This document shows, in pieces, positions 1 to 11,725 of a DNA stretch of 64,000 nt. How positions within the stretch are numbered: position 1 is the stretch's first letter; every line of letters begins with the position of its first letter. Origin of the DNA: Odontocerum albicorne (taxonomy: Eukaryota > Arthropoda > Insecta > Trichoptera > Odontoceridae); the NCBI GenBank assembly GCA_949825065.1, contig OX463847.1:35845789-35909788 (forward strand), read 5' to 3'. Below the pieces are notes generated by a model, which did not search any database, was not told the origin of the DNA, and was given only the letters and a program-made list of their open reading frames with translations. The translations under genes and the position numbers were made by a program.

Positions 1-765
1 AACATCATAGCAGCTGCATTGGTAACATACTGAGTCTAGAAATTTATCTGATTATTTCTTGTTCTATAAAATATTATAACACTAGATATTTTAAGGTGTT
101 TTATAAAAAATCTCACCATCATCAAGGTGACGTGATGAGGGGCTAAGAAACCTTTGGCTTGTTTCAACGGAGTGAGCTTTTGGGGATATAGGAGTCTGGA
201 GAGAAGTGGTTCCTCAAGTTTTTAAAGGATGGTGATTACGATGACGTAATATATAATTTGATTTTAAACAATTAAAGGTTTAAGTTATAATTTGCCACTA
301 TAAAATAAAAATTAATAAGATTCTAGCCCGAGCATCTCAGCAGTACCAGGATATGTTATTCAAAAGGATTTGGCCTTTAGCAGTTTCGCTACGTTGCTTC
401 TGTTTCCAGGTATCTGATTTCACCCTTGAGGGTCTTGCCAAGGTCTTTTCAGCTGATGTAAAGTTAGGGATATACTTTGAATTAAAAAAAAGTGTTGTGT
501 AATCATATAATTAATATATAATTCAGCCTAATTATCATTAATTAGGTTGAACTGTAGTCATATTTTTCCTAAATATATTTTAATCATCATAATTAAAAAA
601 TATATGTTCTATTTGATTATTTCTTGAAACACCTGCATCATTCGCTTTGGTCAATATTTTATACACATATCATATATGATTTTTTGATGCAGAACATCCT
701 TTTTTCTATACGTTTTTACTTTTGGCGGTTTATTTTTTTATTAATTTGAGACATGATTGCATATA
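1..765. other. Unassigned sequence
   Basis: No gene, RNA or recognisable repeat is seen. A less AT-rich patch lies near 100-250. Open frames are short and shared by no recognised family. Confidence 0.5.
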
Positions 766-769
766 TGAA

Positions 770-984
770 ATCTGTTGTCAAGTTGGTAGGATGTCTGTCT
801 TCTAACTCGAGCGTTGCGGGTTCGGTTCCCGCTGGAACCCAGATTTTTAATAAAAGGATTCCAGTCTGGTTTTTACTTAAGGTATTTTTAACATCTTTCT
901 GGTTGGTTGGAAGATATTGTCACATGGCAATACACCCACCAGGTTGTACTGTATACAACGGAAATGTAATACAATACAATAATA
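770..984 (+). mobile_element. SINE1, tRNA-derived SINE, near full length
   Basis: The copy has a tRNA-like head with an A-box-like AAGTTGGTAGG and a B-box-like GGTTCGGTTCCC, then the SINE1 body (GGAACCCAGATTTTTA, the AGTCTGGTTTT block) and the tail GGTTGGTTGGAAGATATTG...GGCAATA, ending in the repeated AATAC motif. Order and spacing match the reference copy at 19601-19822. It is non-coding; the head should recruit Pol III in an active copy, but both boxes have drifted here. Confidence 0.85.
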
Positions 985-1071
985 CACCGCTATAGACGTA
1001 TTTAAAATTGTTAATAATTTATAATTAATGTATACTTTTCAAGTCTGTTGTGAAAATATTAAATTCGTTAT

Positions 1072-1540
1072 CCATGCATACCATCACGTCATGCCCCTTT
1101 TGAGGTATTTAGAGAGGACATATCTCTACGCCTTTCTATTGATGCACATAGCTTTCCTCTCGTTCACGTTCATATATTCGTTGCTCATACTTCTTATCTT
1201 CCCCTCAGTTAAAATTTCTTAACTGTCTCCAACCTTTTCCTCGATCTGCCTCTTCCTAACTCTCCATTAATTTCAGAGATACGAGTATATATTTGTGTCG
1301 TAAGTCTTTCGCAATTCATTTTCTCAATGTGGTCTAACAATCTCAAGATTCCTTCTAAATTCTACATTTAAATTCTACATTTATGGGGTTTATACCCCAT
1401 CTCGAACAGTCATTCTTTATTCAACCATTTTTTTACTATTTTAATAGTTTTTATACTAGATATTCTATGCAAGGCACGCATTTCTACGTCTGATCTTATA
1501 ACCCAGGTTTCGCTTCCATACATCAAGATTTGCAATAGCA
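1072..1540 (-). mobile_element. RTE-like LINE, decayed C-terminal fragment
   Basis: The minus strand reads through frameshifts as the C-terminal part of an endonuclease-reverse transcriptase: LMYGSETWV near 1525, VEMRALHRI, a degraded HIEKMN (the GHxxRM motif) near 1315, and the family 3' end near 1080. The same segment is intact at 42201-42683. It is a relic with several breaks and no function expected. Confidence 0.75.
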
Positions 1541-1571
1541 TATCATTATAAATATCATTATGTCATCGTTA

Positions 1572-1702
1572 AATGGTCGGAAGAAGTGAATGAATAAAAA
1601 GAAAAAACTCAGAGAAATCGTAGGAGTTGTATGAGAAGGTATAGCGCTCTGTCCTTTCTGCTTATCCTGACAGGGAAATTACGTAATGGTATGTATGTAA
1701 AT
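1572..1702 (+). mobile_element. RTE-like LINE 3' fragment
   Basis: The plus strand carries the degraded 3' end of the same class: an ERMNE-like stretch near 1580, then RNRRSCMRR and an SALSFLL-like version of the SAYPS end. It lies head to head with the minus-strand relic just to its left. Confidence 0.6.
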
Positions 1703-3599
1703 AAAATAAAATATTTTGATATTTATCATCTTTGTTTGTATTTTAATAAACGATCATGAAATCAAGATTATTTTTTTGCGTTATTATGTATAATATTCTC
1801 GTAAAATAAAAATTAACTAATTAATTTAATAAACGGTCAGTATTAGAAACCAGTTTATGCGTATTTGGTGTTTCAACAAGACATGCCATTGAAAAATGTG
1901 TGCTAATATAAATAGGCATTACTATAACTGATTCTAATTGAAGTGGCATGAAATAACTAAAAATATTTGACCTTTCTCAACAATAAAAAAATAATAAGTA
2001 GGCATACAGACAAATACATTATGAGTATTTTTTTATAATATAACGCTAATTTATAAAAAAAAACAAAGATTTATAGATGATGATTAATATTTATAAACAT
2101 TATCATAATTACAGGTTTCAAAAAAAAATTAAAAAATGATTTTTACTATTAATTAGCGTAAAACACATATCTCTAAAATTAAGCAGCAATCCATACAATA
2201 TAAAATCATTTATTATGAATTAATTGATATGTTATCAAAATCGGGCAATTAACATATGTTTTCGAAATATAATTACTTTTATGTTAATGTATTGTTAACT
2301 AACTAGTAATTGTAAAACATTAATGAGTATTATTAAATAAACATATCGTGTACAAAAAACGATCAGTTTAAGATAAGAAAAAAATATTTCATCATTATTA
2401 ACCTAATTTCTTAATATTGAACTATGTCCGATAATTCAAGAATGTTATTCTTACCTTTTATCAAAAAGTTACGTTATTTAACGCACGGTTCAATTTGTTG
2501 ATTTTAAATAAATGATCAATCAAAACTGACAAACAGCTGATACACTGTTTACTGCCGACTACACATGCGCCTACACGAACACAACTAAACCTCGTGAATG
2601 CTTATGTCAAACTCTGGTTAAATTGCAAAGGAGCGATTGCTGTTAAGGCGCCGTTTCTCTGCGCTATATGAGGCGATGAAAAGTTGAATGCATGACGTTA
2701 AATTATATTCCAGCCTACATAACATCAAGCTGTATTCTGTAAATTATAAAGAGTATATATATCCACAAATTTTGTGTTCAAACATTCTGACATTGCATCA
2801 ACTATGATAATACTTATTTTCATCTTTAATACTATTTTCCTGTAAATGTTTTTATTAAATTAGATTTACTGTCATTTCAATAAAAATATTTGCTATTATA
2901 ATTTGTTTTATATTTTAATAATTTATACATTGGTCATAAATCTGTGTCATAAAATCACACTTATATTTTAAATAATGCATTAACGCATGTATTAATACAA
3001 AACACATTATTTTGTAACAACATTTACTTTAAAAAAATACGATGAATTAATCTGAATTTGCTTTTATTGTCAAAATGTGTCTTCATTTTAAACATACGAG
3101 AAAATGTAAAATATAGTCTGAAACAAATCAAAACGTTTAAGTATTAAGAAAAAAATATGCATTGCTAAAAGTATAGTGTATAAGTGTGTTGAAATCCTTT
3201 TAACCAATCGTAAACCAATAATATTGTACTTCTATAAAACTTCGAACATAGGTTGTTGAGTCACAAACAGTAATTAAACATATAATTTTACTCCCTATAC
3301 ACATTCAAAGCGAAGTAACTGAACATATTTGTGTAACATTATTGAATTTCGTAAACTATGTCTTATAATTGCTATTATATAAATAGGAAACAATAAAATG
3401 TTAATCGTACTTATAATTAAATAAAATATCAGCTACATAGTTCACGTTATGCTATATAACGCCATTTTATTTGTTTTGAGCATCAAATAACAGATTCCAC
3501 AAAAAAAAAATCATGAAAAATTTGTTCAATAGAAGTATTTTTTATATAATAAATATTGTTAAATTACAACAGAATATTATGATTATAAAATATCCCAAG
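1703..3599. other. AT-rich stretch without recognisable features
   Basis: About 1.9 kb of very AT-rich DNA. A less AT-rich patch at 2570-2700 shows no coding frame and no match to other repeats in the window. Confidence 0.5.
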
Positions 3600-3610
3600 A
3601 TTTAAAATTT

Positions 3611-3736
3611 ATTGTAAATTTGTTTTTATCAAACACTGTTTATTAAATGGTATAAAAAGTGGAATAAACAGTGTTTCATAAAACAAATTACAATGTCTTT
3701 AAACCTCACAATGTTAATGCCTTAACTATAAATAAT
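3611..3736 (+). mobile_element. FB1 foldback element, short copy
   Basis: The two outer arms of the FB1 palindrome are present (CAAACACTGTTTATT and its inverse) but most of the inner hairpin is lost. The asymmetric 3' tail ending CTATAAATAAT is kept. The insert is flanked by an 11-bp target duplication ATTTAAAATTT at 3600-3610 and 3737-3747. It is non-coding. Confidence 0.8.
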
Positions 3737-3749
3737 ATTTAAAATTTGT

Positions 3750-4690
3750 TTTCAATTTTGAATGAATATATTACCTGTTTTCCAATACGTTGCTGTCATT
3801 AATATATTTTCAATTTCAATAAAATGTAAAATAATAGTAGAGGTCAAAAAGCTAATAAAATTAATTTGACGTGTAAACAGATTTATGTCTGTAAAAATTT
3901 TTTAAAAAGATAATTTTGAGTAATAATTTCAATTTGAAAATATTATAAAAAGAAATCGGAAATAACTCAAATAAAAATTAAACAGTATTTCTATCATTTT
4001 CAACATATTATATTTTTAGTATCGCAATCACAACTTAAATACAGTATTGTTAAACTATTTCTATTTACTCTTAGATGTCACTACTTAATATGTGTATGAA
4101 TTCATACTTTGCCATCTAGCGGATAAATTCATAATCTTTAGTGTCAACTCAGTCATTATGAAATTGAACGTAAGATGTCAGCTTTCTTCGAGGGGGGGGG
4201 GTATAACTTAGTGTAGAAATTAATTAAACGTTAATAAAATACTATATATTATCATATTATTTTAAAATAATATTCTTTAAGTTATTATTTCAAATGATCA
4301 CAGCCATCGATCCCATCTTATGGCAGTACTTCTATATACATTAGTAATTCTATTAATTACTAGATTTTATAAATCTTAGAAATATTAATATAAAGTGTAA
4401 GTTACTTATCAAGTTGAATTTAAATATATCAATATTATTTGATTTAAAATTAATACGGGCAAGAAATTCTATTTAAGTTGGTTTGAATATTTTTATTTAA
4501 TTTAGACATCTAGTTTGTATCTTCTACTACAGTTATTTAATTTCGAATAGAAAATACTTAGTAAAGCTATTCATAAATAGATGACAATAAATTAGTAATT
4601 TGGTTATGCATATTTTTATTGATCACATGATAAAATGGAGTAAGAATTTGATAATTTATTTATTATAAATTTTAATTAATTAATATTATA
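3750..4690. other. AT-rich stretch with a G-run
   Basis: No gene or family recognised. A run of about ten G lies at 4191-4201. GC rises at 4690-4870 without a recognisable reading frame. Confidence 0.45.
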
Positions 4691-5054
4691 GCTGCGTCTA
4701 GTAGCATCCTTAGATATATCGGCGTAATGATTCCATCTCGTAGATTTACAAAGCCATACAAACGGACGAAAGTCCCACCGACCCGTCAAATTCCGGTCGT
4801 TGTGCGACTGTCGTCCGGGTGTAGTACTTTTCGGAGAACGACTTCGTTATTCTTATATTTTTCAGGAATTCTGAAATGAAAAAGTAACTTAAAACAGTAA
4901 ATTATATTTTGAAAATTTTCAACTAGCGATTAAACTTACATATAACAAAGTTTTTAATGGTTAAATAATTACCTAGCTTTGCAAAAAGAAGACATCTTTA
5001 CAGTAATTTGAAAAAAAAAAGAATTTTTTGCTTTTGCTTTAAGTACATACAAAC

Positions 5055-5280
5055 ATATCACGCCATTTTCTTTTTGGTATATGCCGAGACGACAGAGCGC
5101 CAACCTTTTCTAGCACGAAACACTTTCTTCGTTTGCTCCACATCCATAAATCTCTTCATACAGTTTCTTCTGTTTAATTTACCCCTTTCCCCCTTTTTTT
5201 CAAAATTTCAATAATTTGGTCCAACCCTACTTTTGTCTGTCATCCTTTACCACGACTCCCACTCATGCTTGATTTGTTTT
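5055..5280 (-). mobile_element. RTE-like LINE 3' fragment
   Basis: Minus-strand sequence resembles the family end (an SAYT...K-MA version of the SAYPSGKWA end near 5060-5100). Upstream it continues into degraded charged sequence. It is a relic. Confidence 0.55.
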
Positions 5281-5394
5281 TTTTTCTTCTTTCTTTCATA
5301 CGCTTATATTATTGAGTATACATGAGTAATTTAACATTTATATTTTGAATGAATGAATAGGTGAAATTAATTTCGAGCTCTCTAAAATGTTTTT

Positions 5395-5424
5395 AAGTTC
5401 CCAACGGCAATCGAACCTGTAAGA
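5395..5424 (-). mobile_element. SINE1 head fragment (B box)
   Basis: The reverse complement reads CAGGTTCGATTGCCGTTGGGAA, the B-box part of the SINE1 head. Only this piece is left. Confidence 0.45.
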
Positions 5425-5522
5425 AAATGAAAAGTAATATCATATGTATGCATTAGTTTTTATAAGTATTTAATACAAAATATAATATATTTGTTGAATA
5501 TATTGAATTATACTTTATTATA

Positions 5523-5608
5523 TAGGTTGGTTGGAAGAAATTGATATAAAGCAATAAATCCGTCAGATGTACCAGTATAACCACGTATACAAAAGAATAA
5601 AAAAAAAA
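5523..5608 (+). mobile_element. SINE1/LINE 3' tail fragment
   Basis: TAGGTTGGTTGGAAGAAATTG followed by AAGCAATAAATCCGTCAG is the tail shared by SINE1 and the CR1/Jockey-type LINE. Too little is left to say which it came from. Confidence 0.6.
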
Positions 5609-5780
5609 TGCGAACTATCATCCGTTTTGCTGTTGAAAATAATAATATAGAAATAATCAATATTGGACCAAAGTAAATAATATTATCTACTTAATTGGGT
5701 ACTGTTGCTCATAAGGGTTATAGTATTAATAACGCTGTCAAAAATACTTAAAATAAAATAAAAATTGTATAAAAACATTT

Positions 5781-5787
5781 AAAAAAA
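5781..5787 (-). terminator. Pol III terminator of tRNA-His
   Basis: Seven A on the plus strand give a T7 run on the minus strand, 28 bp past the tRNA 3' end. That is long enough for insect Pol III termination. Confidence 0.75.
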
Positions 5788-5815
5788 GCTTCCGCCGCGA
5801 CAATGCTCGTGACAT

Positions 5816-5887
5816 TGCCGTGACCAGGATTCGAACCTGGGTTACTACGGCCACAACGTAGGGTCCTAACCACTAGACGATCACGGC
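5816..5887 (-). tRNA. tRNA-His (anticodon GUG)
   Basis: The minus strand gives a complete 72-nt cloverleaf. The acceptor stem GCCGTGA pairs fully with TCACGGC, the anticodon stem is CTACG/CGTAG, the loop is TTGTGGC with anticodon GTG, and the T arm is CCAGG-TTCGAAT-CCTGG. The discriminator is A. The internal B box GGTTCGAATCC is intact. There is no CCA end and no encoded G-1, as expected for a eukaryotic nuclear tRNA-His, where G-1 is added after transcription. No SINE body follows, so this is not a SINE head. It is the only feature here I would call a working gene with confidence. Its role is to carry histidine to ribosomes. Confidence 0.96.
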
Positions 5888-5939
5888 TATCGGAAGCGGT
5901 GACAAGGCTGTCAAAATATTTGTTCATAACCAACGCTCT

Positions 5940-7050
5940 GCGCAGTCGTACAACGTGCTTCTGCGTCAGTATGGAAAGGGGACTTGGATAATATGAAAAA
6001 TGCTAGGAAAAATTGGTTTCAATATTAAAGATAAAATTTATAAAGTAATACATATAAATGAAATTTTTCTTTTTTTTAAATATATTTTATATGCATATTA
6101 TTGTTGATTGTATTATATATATTTTTTAATAAATATTGTGTATAAATTATCTTTTTGTTATTTTCCAGGTTTCAGGATTTTTTTAATAGAACAATTTAGT
6201 TTTTTTAGTTATGGGGTGCACTAGACTCGATTCTCAGACGACGTTTATTTTACTAGGTTGGACTAGACACCGTTCAAAGTAACCATTTTAGTTTGAGTTT
6301 ATTTTAAAAACTAACACTGTTCAGGGCCATATCAACCATCTAGTATATATCTTAGTGCTGCAGTCCTAGGGCGTGAGGTTACGTCGGAGGGTGCTGGCCG
6401 CCATTACCGCACAGGAGCCTTTTATATTTTTGTTTAATTATTTATTTTTTACTGGTGAAATAAATAAATAAATCTAACATAAAAGGGTTAAAATATAAAT
6501 TTATATACAGGGTGTCCTGTAACTCGATGTCAAGCCGGTATCGAGAAAAAGGCCAGCTTATGACGGTTCAGAGTTAAAAAAAAATCTTGCAAAAACCTTA
6601 TACTTTTCGAGTAATAGGCATTTTTTTGAAAATTGTGAAAGTAGCTACCCTGCACCAAATGTTTATATGCAGTGACTGCAAATTACCATATTTTATGATT
6701 TTCATGCTTGTATCGCAATCCTAACATAGATAACCCTGCTATTAGTCGGAGTCCGATATAAAACAAAAAAAAACCTTCACGTTCGAAAAAAAAAAAAATT
6801 TTGTTCGATCATAAAAATTAATATTTTTTACGAGTATCAGCTAAATTTAACTCATCATACTGTAAAAATAATGTACTACGCTAATCTAGCAAGTTACATC
6901 AAAAGATGACCTGTTTAGTCAGGATTTCAAAATAGTACAATATATACCTAATACTCCTTTAACAATAATTTAAAAAAAATAATTTTGTAATTGTCCAATG
7001 TCGTAGCTAAATATATTGAAGAACAAAACCATAATTATGACTACCTATGA
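5940..7050. other. Unassigned sequence
   Basis: No gene is seen. A GC-richer patch at 6345-6420 is unrecognised. At 6508-6640 a segment opens with ACAGGGTGTCCTGTAA, a kind of start seen at the end of several insect transposon families, but no partner end was found. Confidence 0.4.
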
Positions 7051-7059
7051 AGGGTAGGT

Positions 7060-7560
7060 CTGGTGAAGCCTGTCGTCTTTATATTTTTTAAATACGGGAT
7101 GGAGACATGGACTCGACGAGCAAGCGAGTGACATAAAAATATGCATTTTAAATGTGATTTCAGAGACGGATGCTACAAATTTTAGCAAGACGTACAAAAA
7201 AGAAAAACTAAACTGGAAAAGATGAGTTTTGATTCCAGATTGTTAAAAATCAGCATACTCGGTGAGTTCTTCAATTCTTTGGACACATTACTCACGCCGA
7301 AGGAGGCAGTTTTGAAAGGCTTATGGTTGCTGAAGGCATGAATGACGCAGAAGAGGAAGGATTCATATTCCCAGGATCAACCGAATGTGCAGGATGCAAA
7401 ATAACTACCCTTAACCGTTGTGCGCCGAAGTATAGAATAAATGAAGAGGAATCGTCAAGGGTTGATATGGGAGGTACGATGCTCAGTAATGAACGATACG
7501 AACGGGAAAATATATACATACCACCGTTAAGCCCTTTTGAAGTAGGCAGAGATGACACAT
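7060..7560 (+). mobile_element. RTE-like LINE, decayed C-terminal fragment
   Basis: A degraded YGMETWT-like stretch near 7095 precedes FFGHITHAEGGSFERLMV at 7275-7328, the recognisable GHxxR motif of this LINE class. The frame stays open to 7565, but the later part is drifted. It is a relic. Confidence 0.65.
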
Positions 7561-7974
7561 CTTAAATTAAAAAATACATAATAGTAATTGTCCAAAGCCA
7601 TTAGAGATTATTATATACAGTAAATGTAAAACTGAAATTATAAAATGGCAGATAGACAACATACCAGATTTAGACAGAGATAATGTAAATACAAGATGAA
7701 AACTCTAATTGGATCCAAATTATATATATAACACGTGCTTTTTCTTTTCCTTGGTCGCGAAAACTATTCATATTATGATTAATTTTTACATGTACATAAT
7801 TATTATTGAAATTCATGATAAATATAAATAACTACGACAATGTGAGATATCATGAATCAATGGAAAAAGGAAGCGATGATGAATAGGAAAGGAAAATCGG
7901 GAACGAAACACGTAACAGTAATACCTTGAAAATAAGATTATTTCTAATCGCTTTGAACGTGCCAATGGTTCTAG

Positions 7975-8255
7975 ACTAGAGTCTTACAGCATGGACAGTA
8001 AAGGACGATTAAAAAAAACAAACTGATTCCAGAGTCTCTAAAAAATAAGAGTGTTGAATTGGGAGTCAATAAATAATATCTGCTTGAGCGTAGTACAAGA
8101 ACGAGCAGATCATCGGAAAGACGCTGAATATTTTCGGAAAGGTAAGAGGGGGTAGTGGGAGAGTTGAGGATATTATGTAATAGTGACAACATGTGCATTC
8201 GCATTCGAAGTAACCAAGTTAAAAAAATTAAACCATTTCAACAATTGCAAGATCC
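7975..8255 (-). mobile_element. CR1/Jockey-type LINE, C-terminal fragment
   Basis: The minus strand reads LSLLHNILN, then PSYLSENIQRLSD, then LVLRSS, then a degraded hydrophobic end near 8010. This is the same C-terminal region as at 15690-15950 (PSYLAESFQRLSN) and overlaps the end of 62625-63120. The 3' tail is missing. Confidence 0.75.
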
Positions 8256-8289
8256 ATTAATACGAGTAGTTGGATATAACTGCACCTAG

Positions 8290-8643
8290 ATTGACCAGAC
8301 GACTTTGACTGTTGTCCCAAGTTTATTGTACAAAGATTTGTCTTTGATATCAAAAACACACCGCAACAAGCTGCCTAATTCGGGCAGGACGGATTGCAGC
8401 AAAGGATATCTGGTCTGGAGATGGAGTCGCAGCCACCGTGGAGTTGCGTGGGCTGCGAGCCTATTCCGAAGCAGACAACTTTGGGAAAGGTCACAATTTG
8501 CACCAGCATTTGGAGCGATGGCCACTGCGAGGGGGCGGATCGTTAAACGCTCGATAGACCTGCATCGAGAAGACGACAAAACAACAAATGGGATGGTTTA
8601 TCAATGGGAGAACTGTGATGAGTTGAAGACTTCATTAAGTTAA
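8290..8643. other. GC-richer segment with overlapping open frames, unrecognised
   Basis: About 350 bp with clearly higher GC than its surroundings. A 112-codon plus-strand frame (8305-8643) and a 97-codon minus-strand frame (8286-8579) both lack a motif I know. A third plus frame is also open for a long way, which suggests base composition more than selection. It follows the 5' edge of the minus-strand LINE relic and could be part of an older element. Confidence 0.35.
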
Positions 8644-8734
8644 CCGTTCAGAGTCATCCATCCGTGTATAAATATCTTTGTGTGGGTATGAATGTGAAAC
8701 AGTGGTGTAACTTCATTCATTTGTCTAATATGTA

Positions 8735-8815
8735 TCCGAATTGACGACGCGTTAAATAGCGTGACATGTTAAATAGCGTGACCGAGAGACAAAATTGTCT
8801 TTGGCTCCAATAACA
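8735..8815 (+). repeat. Copy of the repeat unit found at 29570-29835
   Basis: GTTAAATAGCGTGAC occurs twice, followed by GAGAGACAAAATTGTCTTTGG. This is the core of the tandem unit at 29.6-29.8 kb. Confidence 0.6.
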
Positions 8816-9745
8816 CTGCTAAACGATGATTTTCTTTCAGAAATGAAGCCTTCCTTTACAAATTTTGGGGTGCTGAATTCGAAAATGACATTAACTGTTA
8901 CTTATTGACTTCTTGTTTTCGTGTTATAGAATGAAATATAACTGAAATTAGCTACAAATGTTGCATCGTGTACTTTATGATATATGCAATTTGTAATAGA
9001 TTGGAAAATTTTAGCGTATCAAATCTTTCTCCACTCACTTGTCAATTTCTACCAAGAAAATTACCGTGCCCGGAGTGAGAGCGGTTCCATTTGGACATTT
9101 CTGCTATGGAACAGTGGTACAATGGCGAATGGGATTAGGGCTTCCAAACCTGTTAAATAGGTTAATTGGTTATTTGAATAGTTTCAAAATAACCGCAAAC
9201 CGGGTTTTTTAATTCAATTAACCAGTTAGTAAAATAAATATAGCATTTTATCTAGTCACATTATTTTTGAAATATTTTGGTGTAGCGTTTGTCCATAGCT
9301 TCACACACCTCGTGTTATTTTTCATGACCATCTTGATGCCGAGGGTCGGTTATTTATTGTCAACTTTTTCTAATGCCAAACAACAATAATAAATCAATTA
9401 TTCATGTTGTGAGCAGTTAAAATATAGGTATTTTAAAAATATGAATAAATTTGTTGTGTTAGCAAATACTCTTTAATTATATTATATATTTGATTACCTT
9501 TAACAAGTGTTTGAAGTACATATACGAGTAGATATACCGCTAACGCCTCAACCAATAAATAAATAAAGCAATGTGTACCTGCAGAACGACGATCGAATTA
9601 TAAAGCAATAGACAAAGGGCGGTTAATTCAAGTAGTTTACTTGTTTGCAAAGTTTAATCCTTTATGTATATATTATATATTCTGGATAACCGGGTTCTTG
9701 GATATAAAAAAAAACTAAAAACCGACTAGTCTTATTATACTAAAT

Positions 9746-10283
9746 AAAATGTAGCATGGCCTCTGTGACGTTTCACAAATTTGCCCCAATACAACGTTGT
9801 AACGACGTTCAGTAATTTTAATTATTTTATCAACTTTATAAATAGCAAGTTATTTAGGTAAATGCATTACATAAAACTAACAATAATGACAAATTAATAC
9901 ATCTTGTTACAAATTAGCAAAAATATGTGAATTTGTTAAAATTAAATAATATTTGGCGACGTTCGTCAAAAGTCACTACGTTAGTCTGCATTGGCTAGGG
10001 ATGGGGTATACGATAATTGGATTTTCGATTTTTTTTATACATAAAATTAAATGTTCGTAATTAGTATTAATTATAGTGGATCTTGGCCTATTTAAAGATA
10101 GTCACAAATCATACAATACATTAGAAAGTCAGTATAACGAAAATTAGGAATTAAAACGTCAGTTTAGAGAAAAACAATTTTTCGATTTATGAAAAAACGA
10201 TTCGATTTGTAAAAAAACAACGATTTTACCCCATCCCTTTGAGAAATGACATTTCAAACGTCACAGGGAGCATGCTACATTTT
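9746..10283. mobile_element. Non-autonomous DNA element with 26-bp inverted ends
   Basis: The left end AAAATGTAGCATGGCCTCTG (9746-9771) is matched in inverse at 10258-10283 with two or three differences, and both arms run into GTGACGTTT. There is no transposase reading frame inside. I could not find a convincing target duplication, so the superfamily is open. A smaller element is nested at 9997-10238. Confidence 0.6.
9997..10238. mobile_element. Nested MITE with AGGGATGGGG ends
   Basis: AGGGATGGGGTATACG at the left and the inverse of AGGGATGGGGTAAAATCG at the right enclose about 240 bp with repeated CGATT-type motifs and no open frame. The flanks show no clear duplication. Confidence 0.5.
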
Positions 10284-10611
10284 CTTGAGTATAGGCGGAT
10301 AATTGGGACCCCTGGAGAAATGTTTTAATCTTAGCATATTTCTGCTGGATTTTGCAGGCTGAGTCACCAGAAGTTTCATACAAGCGACATGCGATGAGAC
10401 GACGCGAGTTAAAAGGTGTTATTTTTAAGTGCCATTTTCGTATTCAGCGCCCCAAAATCAAATGACCATACTAAAGTTTTTGTAAAAAATAAAAACTTCA
10501 ATTTTGTAGAACCGTGTAACCGAGCCTTCGGGTTAAGAACCTATGGAACAGGCAAGTGACTCATGATTCCCATCCTTAATTATATTTTAATATAATTAAT
10601 TTATTTAATGC

Positions 10612-10740
10612 AATTAAATTAAATTACTTTGTTATTCCACTAATTATATTAATCCTCGCTACACGTGTTTTACCTCCTATCCTGAGGCTCTCTTCGGGCG
10701 GGATGATCCAGGTTTGTTACGAGAGCAGTGCTTAGGTCAG
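10612..10740 (+). repeat. Family X dispersed repeat, copy 1
   Basis: Shared blocks ACTTTGTTATTCCACTAATT, ACACGTGTTT, CCTATCCTGAGGCTCTCTTC and TGTTACGAGAGC recur in the same order at 38430-38560 and in part at 63838-63965. The class is unknown. Confidence 0.65.
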
Positions 10741-10879
10741 ATTGAAGTCAGAAAAATGTTTAAGAGTGATGAAATCTTTTGCAATCTTTGGTTATTTATT
10801 ATTTTTTGATAATATATATTTGTTTTTTTTTTTGTCTATTCTTTGTATTTTTATGCTGTGTTTGCTTCTCGACACGTAA

Positions 10880-11340
10880 ATAAATAAAATTAAAACACGT
10901 TGTAACTCTATGATCATTGTCAGCCCAATGACAATCATTGTTGCACATGATTATAGTCTTCTTCCGTTTATGAGAGATAATGGATTTACGCAACAATTTC
11001 GCCACAACTCTGATTGTTGCTGTTTTAGATCTGTAGCTCTTCTCACATCTGTTGCAAATATGGGCAGAATCCTACAGGACGCCATAGACCTGCTTTCTTA
11101 GTAGTTATTTCCTATGCAGCTTAGCTAGCCAAGCATGGTCGTAAAAAAGCTGCCCTTCGCGAACAATACTTCTCCAAAGGTTCCTGTTTTTGACGTGCTC
11201 TTCCAATGCAAATAATAATAAATCTATTTTATGCAAGTACCCTTAAATCTTAGCTAAAGATGTCTGCTATTTCACTAAATAGCACGTTTTGGTAAATTTT
11301 TCTTACGAATGAGCCGGCGAACCTTTTTAAATTGAAAGAA
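10880..11340. other. Unassigned sequence
   Basis: A palindrome-like CATTGTCAGCCCAATGACAATC sits near 10916. Short frames occur on both strands without recognisable motifs. Confidence 0.35.
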
Positions 11341-11344
11341 CACC

Positions 11345-11725
11345 GTCACCCTCAAAAAGCCTGTTTTATCGAGTTCCTCACTTGTGATTTTATCCTGCCA
11401 TACAATAATGAACATATTATCATGCCATTTTCTCTAGGCCAGTTGCAATTATTCTTCAATCGACAAAAAGGATAATGACATCTATCCATCAAAAATTTCT
11501 TCGCCCTGCTCTGATTCTTCACTCCTCGCGTTCCTATTGTTTTTTCTACATATGTTTCCGTTAATTTCCACTTCAATTTAGCCTCCTTAATTTGATATCT
11601 GTGACCTTTGTTCTTCGCCTTATTTCCACGTTAAGGATTCGGTCTCAAAGTAATATCCCCATCATGGTATGCTCCATCGCACGCTGATCTATTCCCATCT
11701 TGTGCATGATCCCCTTTTACTTAGG
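11345..11725 (-). mobile_element. LINE of the ERAML/craniofacial-like class, fragment
   Basis: The minus strand reads KMGIDQRAMEHTMMGI, then RDRILNVEIRRRTKVTDI, then a drifted version of the KLKWxWAGH segment. This order is typical of the C-terminus of one insect endonuclease-reverse transcriptase class. Frameshifts and stops show it is dead. It differs from the YGSETW/GHVERM type that dominates the window. Confidence 0.7.

Noticed and set aside
8305..8643. 112-codon frame as a gene
   Set aside because: Frames are open on both strands together, no motif and no promoter or splice context; kept only as an unassigned block.
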